Below are positions 1 to 6,053 of a stretch of DNA of 9,021 nucleotides, one piece after another. The notes under the pieces were generated by a model. It was not told the DNA's origin. It saw only the letters and a program-made list of their open reading frames with translations, and searched no databases. A program made the translations under genes and the position numbers. Each line of letters opens with the position of its first letter. Within the stretch, counting starts at the first letter, position 1. This DNA comes from Dehalococcoidia bacterium (lineage in GTDB: Bacteria > Chloroflexota > Dehalococcoidia > SZUA-161), in the NCBI GenBank assembly GCA_020344295.1, contig CP070819.1, positions 798,928 through 807,948 of the forward strand, given 5' to 3'.

Positions 1-341
1 CGGGACAGGAATCCCAGCCCGCCGGTCTCTAACTCAAGTCCCAGACTCCGCATCTGAGCACTGTGGAAGCTCTGCACCCTCTCCGCGGCAAGTTCCAAAT
101 CGCCCAGAAGCGCTCCATCGACCATCTGCCGAGATCGGCCGATCTCCTCCCTCGATACCTCAAGCTCCGTTAGCTCCACGCCATCTAACGATCTATTGAA
201 ATCGAAAAGGGCTTTATCTCCTCCGTAGCGCACCCCTTCCAGTATTTGACGTACCTTCTCGGACATCTCCGCCGTAGCTTCGACAGAGGCACGTTCCTGA
301 AGCCAAGAACAGGCCGCTTCAAGTTCTCGGATCATTCTCAT
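1..341 (-). CDS. hisD: Histidinol dehydrogenase, N-terminal part (runs off left edge)
   Basis: HisD oxidises L-histidinol to L-histidine in two NAD-dependent steps, the end of histidine synthesis. Only the first 113 residues are in the window; the zinc ligands and catalytic Glu/His lie beyond it. The visible part fits the HisD N-terminal pattern: a helix with VRQILEGVRYGGDKAL (the family's V..I...VR..GD.AL), then DFNRSLDGVELTELEVSREEI and AAERVQSFHSAQ, which parallel 'fD...l..l.vs.eEi' and 'A...I..fH..Q' of E. coli HisD. The ATG at 341 overlaps the TGA of the upstream gene as ATGA, and GGGAG lies 8 bases before it (350-354). The overlap suggests translational coupling. A second in-frame ATG lies two codons on. 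The location downstream of hisZ and hisG supports the call. Identification is from remembered family patterns, without alignment. Confidence 0.9.
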   Translation of the reverse strand, partial: MRMIRELEAACSWLQERASVEATAEMSEKVRQILEGVRYGGDKALFDFNRSLDGVELTELEVSREEIGRSRQMVDGALLGDLELAAERVQSFHSAQMRSLGLELETGGLGFLS

Positions 342-1090
342 CCCAGGTACTCCCTGGCTACCGCAACGGAATCTGCTATAGACTGCTCACGGAACTCTAT
401 GAGTTGTTCGTTAGGAACAATCTCCATAACCTGTTCCAGGCTCTTATCGAAGGACGAAAAAAAACTGTCCAGGTCGTTGGAGGCGATCTGCTGCATCCAG
501 ATAAGATACTTCCCTGCGAAACGGCGGAAATCCTCCCAGCTGGCTTGCCTAGTGGCCACCGTAGAGACGAACTCGCGCCACCTTTCCAGGCTGAGGGGAT
601 CGATAAAATCCACCTCCACTCCGGAGGTCGATTCCATAAGCTCCTTTCGTATCCGGGACATGCTGCTGTTATTCGCCCTCTCGCGCTGGTCCAGCTCGAA
701 CTGAAGTACTCTGTCATAGAGATTGGCCACGGGCCCACCGCCGAGAGGTGACAGAGCGCCGAAAAAGGGGCGGAATATCCGGTAGATCCACGCCTCATCT
801 GTAACCAAATGGGATAGATAGCCGGCGACAAACGCCCTGGTCGCGGCGCTAACATTCGCATTGCCCTTTAGCTTAGGATGCAACTTAAACAGGGGGTTTA
901 CCCCACTGGCGCCCTCCTCGCTTTCCAGCGATAGAAAATGTGTCTCCTCACGACTGGCGCTCATGACAAGCCGGATATCCGGCGCCGTAGACCCGAGGTA
1001 ATAGCTTCCTTTGTACTGATCCACAATTGGATGCCGCAGCCTGGCTATTGCTTCTTCGGCAAAGCCTAGATGAAGGCATATAGGAGGCAA
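338..1090 (-). CDS. Zinc-dependent phospholipase C-like protein
   Basis: The product is a 250-residue soluble protein resembling the zinc-dependent phospholipase C family (PF00882-like). Visible candidate metal ligands are in family order: H7 near the N-terminus, LGSTAPDIR with D38, THF with H51, and AGYLSHLVTDEAW with H94 and D98. The rest is helical and charged. No signal peptide or membrane segment is evident, so it is probably cytoplasmic, unlike secreted clostridial phospholipases. The substrate cannot be told; many short family members have unknown function. The start is TTG at 1090, chosen because AAGGAG (1095-1100) lies 4 bases upstream and because H7 would be lost with a later start. 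It begins 12 bases after hisG stops and ends overlapping hisD by 4 bases, so it is a full member of the his operon although no histidine step needs a phospholipase. Confidence 0.75.
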   Translation of the reverse strand: MPPICLHLGFAEEAIARLRHPIVDQYKGSYYLGSTAPDIRLVMSASREETHFLSLESEEGASGVNPLFKLHPKLKGNANVSAATRAFVAGYLSHLVTDEAWIYRIFRPFFGALSPLGGGPVANLYDRVLQFELDQRERANNSSMSRIRKELMESTSGVEVDFIDPLSLERWREFVSTVATRQASWEDFRRFAGKYLIWMQQIASNDLDSFFSSFDKSLEQVMEIVPNEQLIEFREQSIADSVAVAREYLG

Positions 1091-1102
1091 CGGACTCCTT
1101 TC

Positions 1103-2515
1103 TTAGGTAACTGGTCGGGGTTCCAAGCCCCGCCGTATAATATCAATAATCTGCGATGCCTTTTCGCTCTTATCCGGGCGCTTCAGTGTATTCGGACTGC
1201 CGATCAAGCAGGCACAAGATTCGAATAACGTGTCAATAATTTTAAGCTTGTGTTTTGCAATGGTAGAGCCAGTCTCGGTGTTCTCGATGAGGACATCCGC
1301 ATCCTCGGGCAGGAAGGCCTCGCTCGCCCCCCATGTAGGGATGATTTTGCATGGTGTCAGATGGTTGTCATTCACATACTTATCGGCGATATTTGTATAC
1401 TCCGAAGCAACTCGCAACGCCGAAGTTCGATTCAACTTCCGCAGGTCAGCAGTGCTCGAAACCGGCATGTCCTGAGTAACCACGGCAACGATTCTGACTC
1501 TGCCGAATCCAAGCTCCAACAACTCCTCAACCGGGCTCGAGGGGAAACGAAAGCGATGGTCGAGGAGCCAATCCCTTCCTGTAACAGCCAGGTCGAAGTT
1601 TCCATTAGCTACATGTAGGGGCATATCCTGAGGTCTTACAACCTTGACCATAACCCCATCCAGTGCGATCCGGGGCCTGTTGCCCATCTTACCTGTGTTA
1701 TAACCGTCTACCTCAAGCCCAGCCCTGTTCAGGAAATCGACAGTGTGAGGCCGCTGGTGACCATCGGGCAGCGCGATTGAGATCACCGGTTGCTCCATAG
1801 AAGAACGCTGCAGATCCGCCTCCAGCTCAACCCCTGCAGCCGACTTGTCCCTTTGCTTCCCTATGCGTATCGAGGAGATTGTGGACAGAAGCCGGCTCAA
1901 ATCCTTTCGCTCAAGGCTGTTCCTGTTTGCTACCAGGCACGCGCTGCTTTCGAGAATACTCGCAACCGGGACCAAACCCTGCACTCGAAGCCAATCCGGC
2001 GAGGTTTCTGTCATCACGGCCATATCGGCATTCTCCGGAGGATAGACTCCAACGGCTCCCCAGGCAGGAAATATCTGGAATCTCCTCAGTCTCTGCTTTA
2101 AAGCAAAAGATTCCGACAGATTGGGATATTCACTAACGATCCGAAGGCTCTCAGAGCGGCTTCTTAAAGACTCCAGCGATTCCTCCCCCGAGGAACCGGC
2201 AACAGCAGCATAAAGGCTTCTTTTCCCGTATCCCAAGTCTGCGATCTTCACCAGTGCGTCGCTGTGATACTTGACCAAAAGCTCCTCCACCCAATCAAGA
2301 CGACAGATTCCCAGATCATAGTTGCCGATAGCTAACTGAATGGCGATGTCCTTCTCCTGGAATACCTTGGTGAACAGACCGGGATACTCTTCGCACTGAG
2401 GTCGATAGGAGCGGGAACCTTCGCTGTACTCGTCAATAGCGAAGCCCGCTTTCCCCATCAGAGCCGCCGTCCTTTCCTGAAGTTCCCCTTTAGGCAGGGC
2501 AATTTTTACCTGCAC
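1103..2515 (-). CDS. hisG: ATP phosphoribosyltransferase, tandem-duplicated HisG
   Basis: HisG condenses ATP with PRPP to form phosphoribosyl-ATP, the committed step of histidine synthesis. Short HisG is about 210 residues; this protein is 470 because two HisG cores are fused. Half 1 (about residues 1-222) opens QVKIALPKGEL; half 2 (about 241-470) opens VISIALPDGHQ. Both repeat the same order: an NGNFDLAVTGRDW-type segment, a VASEYTNIA-type segment, then a PRPP-loop region. Half 2 keeps RPQD, TGRDW and the PRPP loop ETGST (414-418), but has Asp for the Lys of LPKG. Half 1 keeps LPKG but has QEKD, CRLDW and ETSPDWL instead. Half 2 therefore looks catalytic and half 1 divergent. The start is GTG at 2515, with GGAGAG (2521-2526) 5 bases upstream and the family's usual N-terminus directly after. 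An ATG at 2533 would add six residues but has no clear Shine-Dalgarno. The gene overlaps hisZ by 10 bases. Confidence 0.9.
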   Translation of the reverse strand: MQVKIALPKGELQERTAALMGKAGFAIDEYSEGSRSYRPQCEEYPGLFTKVFQEKDIAIQLAIGNYDLGICRLDWVEELLVKYHSDALVKIADLGYGKRSLYAAVAGSSGEESLESLRSRSESLRIVSEYPNLSESFALKQRLRRFQIFPAWGAVGVYPPENADMAVMTETSPDWLRVQGLVPVASILESSACLVANRNSLERKDLSRLLSTISSIRIGKQRDKSAAGVELEADLQRSSMEQPVISIALPDGHQRPHTVDFLNRAGLEVDGYNTGKMGNRPRIALDGVMVKVVRPQDMPLHVANGNFDLAVTGRDWLLDHRFRFPSSPVEELLELGFGRVRIVAVVTQDMPVSSTADLRKLNRTSALRVASEYTNIADKYVNDNHLTPCKIIPTWGASEAFLPEDADVLIENTETGSTIAKHKLKIIDTLFESCACLIGSPNTLKRPDKSEKASQIIDIIRRGLEPRPVT

Positions 2516-3738
2516 TCTGTCTCTCCAATCCATTTGAGCAGCTCATCGGGAGAAGCACTCAGGCTCTTTTCACCGCTGACCTGATCGATTATCTCTGTCC
2601 CCTCACTGCAGCGCATATCGACTACCCAGCGAAAGCCGACGGCTTCCTCGACACCGAGATCGAACTCAACTATATAACCCGCGTCACGTAACAACCGGGC
2701 GGCTTCCAGACAGTCTTTAAGCCCCTCCTCGTTCTTCACCCTGACCAGAATCCTTTCACGCTCAGCTGGCTCCTCTATCAGATTCATGAGCTCGTCTAGA
2801 TAGAGCGCGAAACCGGAAGCACGCATATCCTTCCCGCCGACCAGTGGAATCAGTTCATCATACCTGCCGCCCCCACCCAGTCTCCGTTCCCCGGTATAGA
2901 ATCCAAAGATTATTCCCGTGTAGTATTCAAAGTTTCTTCCCGAAGCGAAATCGATCTGGTAGTCGAAGCCCAGACCGGTCAGCATTCGGGCAATTCTGGC
3001 TAGCTCTTTCAGGCTGGGCTCAAGACCTGAAACTGATGATGAGAAGACGCTCTTAATGTTCTCCACGAAGCCAGGCGTGCTCCCTTTCAAGTTAAAAAGT
3101 AGTTGCAGCTGCTTCTCAGCTTCCGGGGACCTCTCTCTCAGGTCTCCCAGCACATCCAGATTCCCTGAGAAGACCTGATCAAGGAATGCAGCCTCCTCCT
3201 CTCCACTGAAACCCAACCCCTCAAAAAAAGTCTTCAGCAGCCCGGCATGTGCCAGCCTGATCTCCGTCCGGTCTATACCCATCGTTCCCAGGGCCTCAAG
3301 CGCCAGTGAAATTAACTCGACATCTCCCTCAGGTTTGCTCCCACCTATAAGCTCGGCGCCACACTGCCAACGTTCCCGTGACTCCTCGCCAGTGCCCTCG
3401 AAGGCAAACATATTCTCCACATAGAACAGCCGGGTGATGGGAGTATCCTGAAAATTCTCTACATAGAGTCGAGCGATGGGGATAGTCCCGTCGGGGCGGA
3501 GCACCACCCGCTCGCCGCTCCATCCGTCCCAGTCGAGAAACGAGTAGACACGCCCCAGCATATCGGGAGACAGTGTTCCCGCAGAGGTAAAGAGGTGCAG
3601 GTATTCCAGGACAGGGGTTCTGACCTCCCGGTAGCCCCAGCCAAGGCAACAGTTCCTGATCTCTGCCTCGATCTTGCGAAACCTTGCCATATCCTGAGGC
3701 ATCAGGTCACGCGTTCCCTTGCACCTCGAAACCTTCAT
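2506..3738 (-). CDS. hisZ: ATP phosphoribosyltransferase regulatory subunit, HisRS-like
   Basis: HisZ is a catalytically dead histidyl-tRNA synthetase paralogue that binds short HisG and gives it activity and histidine feedback. The 410-residue product has the class II synthetase core: KGTRDLMPQD at 7-16, LRPDGTIPIARLY at 80-92, and the histidine-pocket segments GRNFEYYTG (267-275) and GGGGRYDEL (288-296). A divergent anticodon-binding-like domain follows from about 328 (ILVRVKN...). Motif 2 reads MFAFEGTGEES, so the Arg of the FRxERPQxGR motif of true HisRS is Ala. This, with the neighbouring hisG, favours HisZ over HisS. R268 aligns with the HisRS 'RGLDYY' arginine and is kept. The start is ATG with AGGAG (3746-3750) seven bases upstream. 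It is the first gene of the his operon, and its end overlaps hisG by 10 bases, fitting co-assembly of the two subunits. Confidence 0.87.
   Translation of the reverse strand: MKVSRCKGTRDLMPQDMARFRKIEAEIRNCCLGWGYREVRTPVLEYLHLFTSAGTLSPDMLGRVYSFLDWDGWSGERVVLRPDGTIPIARLYVENFQDTPITRLFYVENMFAFEGTGEESRERWQCGAELIGGSKPEGDVELISLALEALGTMGIDRTEIRLAHAGLLKTFFEGLGFSGEEEAAFLDQVFSGNLDVLGDLRERSPEAEKQLQLLFNLKGSTPGFVENIKSVFSSSVSGLEPSLKELARIARMLTGLGFDYQIDFASGRNFEYYTGIIFGFYTGERRLGGGGRYDELIPLVGGKDMRASGFALYLDELMNLIEEPAERERILVRVKNEEGLKDCLEAARLLRDAGYIVEFDLGVEEAVGFRWVVDMRCSEGTEIIDQVSGEKSLSASPDELLKWIGETECR
2513..2526 (-). promoter_or_regulatory. Ribosome binding site that decides the hisG start
   Basis: On the minus strand GGAGAG (2526-2521) is followed by five bases and GTG (2515-2513), inside the last codons of hisZ. 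The in-frame ATG at 2533 lacks a comparable purine run. Starting at GTG puts VQVKIALPKG at the N-terminus, matching where HisG proteins usually begin. Confidence 0.7.
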
Positions 3739-3851
3739 CCTTTATCTCCTATTCAGCCAACGCGGCACTATTCTACACTTATTGATGGGGCGGTTCAACG
3801 CAAAGTCTGTATTTAATGTCCCGATCGAATACGCTATGTACAGTAAACCCG
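3739..3851. other. Spacer between antiporter and his operon
   Basis: These 113 bases hold the his promoter and ribosome binding site. I see no convincing terminator after the antiporter stop: there is no stable GC hairpin followed by a T run. Read-through from the recJ operon into his is therefore possible. Confidence 0.5.
3770..3798 (-). promoter_or_regulatory. Predicted sigma-70-type promoter of the his operon
   Basis: On the minus strand, a -35 box TTGAAC (3798-3793, 4/6 to consensus) is followed by a 17-base spacer and a -10 box TAGAAT (3775-3770, 5/6). Transcription would start near 3763, giving a leader of only about 25 bases before hisZ. That leaves no room for a T-box or peptide attenuator. 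The assignment rests on consensus match and position only. Confidence 0.6.
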
Positions 3852-3892
3852 CTAAACCCCTTCTTCTCTCAGAGTGTTGACTATGTACAGTA
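3834..3892. repeat. Pair of 12-base direct repeats around antiporter stop
   Basis: CTATGTACAGTA occurs at 3834-3845, just past the antiporter stop, and again at 3881-3892 within its last codons, 47 bases apart. The core TGTACA is self-complementary. The flanks do not match, so this is not a longer tandem duplication. It may be chance. Confidence 0.5.
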
Positions 3893-5546
3893 TCTCCTGA
3901 GTTGTCAGACCAAAGCGATGCAGTGTATGCCGGATGATCTCCAACCCGGCTTCCAGCTCGGGACGCACCAGCTCAGCAACCCCTATGTCCTTCAGTTTTT
4001 CCCTATCCTCATCACGATGAATGCGTGCTACCACATCAAGTCTGGGATTGATGCTGCGGGCGTTCTCGGCCGTAAGCCTGGTGGCTATGGGATCGGGGAA
4101 AGTTACTACTAAGACCTTGGCCTTCCCCAGCTCAGCTTGACCCAGAATCTCGCGATTGCTGGCATCCCCGTATATACACGGAATCCCTTTCTCACGTGCC
4201 TCATCGATAACCCTCGGGTCCATATCGATGACCAGGTAGGAGAACTTCCTCCGTTCCAGCACCCGCCCCAGATTCCTGGATACACGCCCATAACCACAGA
4301 TCACGACATGGTTGACCAGAGACTTACCTTCATCCAGAGTGTCGGGGTCAAGCCTATTTGCTAAGAGCCTCGAGCCTCTATCCGACTGCAGAATCCTGTA
4401 ATAGAGGACCGATGCCAAATTCATTGCGAACGGTGTCATCAACATAGTAATTACTGCAGCGGTTATCGTAAGTGAATAGAGATAATTGGACATAAGATCC
4501 AGCTCAAGCGCGAGGGCAGCAAGGACAAAGCTGAACTCCCCTATCTGGAATAGACCACTACCTACAAAGAGAGCGGTCTTGTCGCTGTATCCGAAAATCC
4601 TGGGAACAAGGGATGTAATAATGAACTTACCCAGCACGATAGTCATTACGACTGCAGCCACCTCTGCCGGATTCTCTGTTATGAAGCCGGGGTCTATGAG
4701 CATACCCAGCGAAGCGAAGAACAGAACGGCAAATATGTCCCGCAGAGGCCTGATGTCCGCCAGGGCCTGATGCGCGTAATCAGACTCGCTTACCACAAGT
4801 CCCGCCACGAAGGCCCCCAGTGCAATGGAAAGCCCGAATTCGTAGGCACCGTATGCCGCCCCAAAGCAGAGGCATACGACAGCTAGGAGGAAAAGCTCCC
4901 GCGTCCGTACCTCTGCAACTCTTCGCATCAATGTGGGAAACACCCAGAAACCGAGAACGAAAATGCCCCCCAGAAACAGTCCCGCTTTTAATACAGCCCA
5001 CCCCAGAGCACCCACGAGAGCAGATCCCGATTGCTCTAAAGACGGGAGGATAACCATCATGGGAACGACACTCAGGTCCTGTACCAACAAGATGCCGATC
5101 ATTACCCGTCCGTGCGGACTTCCCAGTTCCCCCCGATCAAGTAACGTCTTTATGACAATTATGGTGCTGCTCAAGGATATGAACAGACCGAATAGGAGCG
5201 CGTCCCGCATCGTCCAGCCGAGGAGATAGCCCACCAGAACACCGAGAGCAACCGTAGCCGTTATCTGAGCAGTCCCGCCGATAATTGCAATCCTGCCGAT
5301 ACGCCTTAGAGTCCTGAGAGAGAATTCGAGACCGAGAGTGAACATAAGAAGTGCAACCCCGATAATGGCCATAGTCTCAACCTCTTCGGGGTCTTGAACC
5401 AGCTGCAATGCATAAGGCCCGATCACTATACCGCTAAGCAAGTAGCCAAGGATGACCGGCAGCCTTATGAGGCGCACTGCCATACCGCCAACGAGGGCGA
5501 TTCCCAGAACGATCGCCATACTCGATAACAGGCCTAGTTCTTCCAT
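3852..5546 (-). CDS. CPA2 (KefB/YbaL-like) cation:proton antiporter with TrkA-N domain
   Basis: This is a predicted inner-membrane monovalent cation:proton antiporter, 564 residues, close to E. coli YbaL and slightly shorter than KefB/KefC. Residues about 1-385 are a run of hydrophobic helices typical of the Na/H exchanger fold. The stretch TLGLEFSLRTL (70-80) and the QD pair at 156-157 in LLVQDLSVVPMM are characteristic; the QD form is shared with Kef-type K+/H+ systems. Residues about 411-525 are a cytoplasmic TrkA-N/RCK domain, with the nucleotide-binding GYGRVSRNLG (418-427) and acidic D441 after the second strand. No RCK-C domain follows. The likely role is potassium or pH homeostasis gated by a bound nucleotide; the actual ion is inferred. 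The ATG start lies inside the nuclease gene's end (13-base overlap), with only a weak AAGG upstream, which suggests coupling. It is the last gene of the recJ operon. Confidence 0.88.
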   Translation of the reverse strand: MEELGLLSSMAIVLGIALVGGMAVRLIRLPVILGYLLSGIVIGPYALQLVQDPEEVETMAIIGVALLMFTLGLEFSLRTLRRIGRIAIIGGTAQITATVALGVLVGYLLGWTMRDALLFGLFISLSSTIIVIKTLLDRGELGSPHGRVMIGILLVQDLSVVPMMVILPSLEQSGSALVGALGWAVLKAGLFLGGIFVLGFWVFPTLMRRVAEVRTRELFLLAVVCLCFGAAYGAYEFGLSIALGAFVAGLVVSESDYAHQALADIRPLRDIFAVLFFASLGMLIDPGFITENPAEVAAVVMTIVLGKFIITSLVPRIFGYSDKTALFVGSGLFQIGEFSFVLAALALELDLMSNYLYSLTITAAVITMLMTPFAMNLASVLYYRILQSDRGSRLLANRLDPDTLDEGKSLVNHVVICGYGRVSRNLGRVLERRKFSYLVIDMDPRVIDEAREKGIPCIYGDASNREILGQAELGKAKVLVVTFPDPIATRLTAENARSINPRLDVVARIHRDEDREKLKDIGVAELVRPELEAGLEIIRHTLHRFGLTTQEILYIVNTLREEGV

Positions 5547-6028
5547 CCTATACCTTCTGTGATGATAAGCTCCGAAGAGCCTGCGCCCCAGAGCCCTCTA
5601 TGAGCCTCTTTGGCCTCTTCTTCCAGCTGCTCCAATAACTCTTGGTGCCTGGTGTCCGGCGGATATGATTTGGCCCGAGCATATCCAAGGCGCACAAGCT
5701 CGGCATTAATAAAGATGCCATCGACATATACATAACGAAGGAGTCTGCCATAACGGTCCCTGTCCGATACGTCTCTCTCCAACGTCGCTAAACAGCCCCC
5801 CACCAGCTCCCGATTCTTCTCCCAAGCCTCTATGCCGTAATATTCCTCCGATGGATATACCTCCGGTGTATCAATACCAATATATCTGACCCTCTCTCCA
5901 CCCTCTATCTCAATAGTATCGCCGTCAACAACCCGCACTACCCTCACCTGGTCTTCTATGTCGGCTACACAGCCCGTGAGCATAGCGGCGGTTAATAGCG
6001 GGAAAAGAACTATCAGACATCGCTTCAC
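5534..6028 (-). CDS. SNase-like thermonuclease, predicted lipoprotein
   Basis: This 164-residue protein of the staphylococcal nuclease family would cut DNA and RNA with calcium. A short basic N-terminus and hydrophobic stretch end in the lipobox LTGC with C20, so the mature protein is probably membrane-anchored outside the cytoplasm. The SNase domain spans about 27-148: VVDGDTI (33-39), VRYIGIDTPE (47-56), DRYGRLLRYVYVDG (91-104) and NAELVRLGYA (108-117). All expected catalytic residues are present: R48, D53, T54, E56 and R95, aligning with R35, D40, T41, E43 and R87 of the Staphylococcus enzyme. The start is GTG at 6028, with AGGA (6038-6041) nine bases upstream; the next in-frame Met lies inside the signal. 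It begins 25 bases after recJ and overlaps the antiporter. Roles in nucleotide scavenging or degrading incoming DNA are inferred. Confidence 0.92.
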   Translation of the reverse strand: MKRCLIVLFPLLTAAMLTGCVADIEDQVRVVRVVDGDTIEIEGGERVRYIGIDTPEVYPSEEYYGIEAWEKNRELVGGCLATLERDVSDRDRYGRLLRYVYVDGIFINAELVRLGYARAKSYPPDTRHQELLEQLEEEAKEAHRGLWGAGSSELIITEGIGWKN

Positions 6029-6053
6029 AGGTCTATTTCCTGTGATACCAAAT

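Noticed and set aside
246..861. Open frames antisense to or in other frames of the PLC-like gene and hisD
   Set aside because: They overlap well-supported genes, have low-complexity Arg/Ser/Pro-rich translations, and show no motifs.
2533..2533. ATG at 2533 as hisG start
   Set aside because: It has no clear Shine-Dalgarno and adds residues before the usual HisG N-terminus; GTG at 2515 has GGAGAG at good spacing.
2506..3738. True histidyl-tRNA synthetase (hisS)
   Set aside because: The catalytic motif-2 arginine is missing, and the gene overlaps hisG in a his operon, so HisZ fits better.
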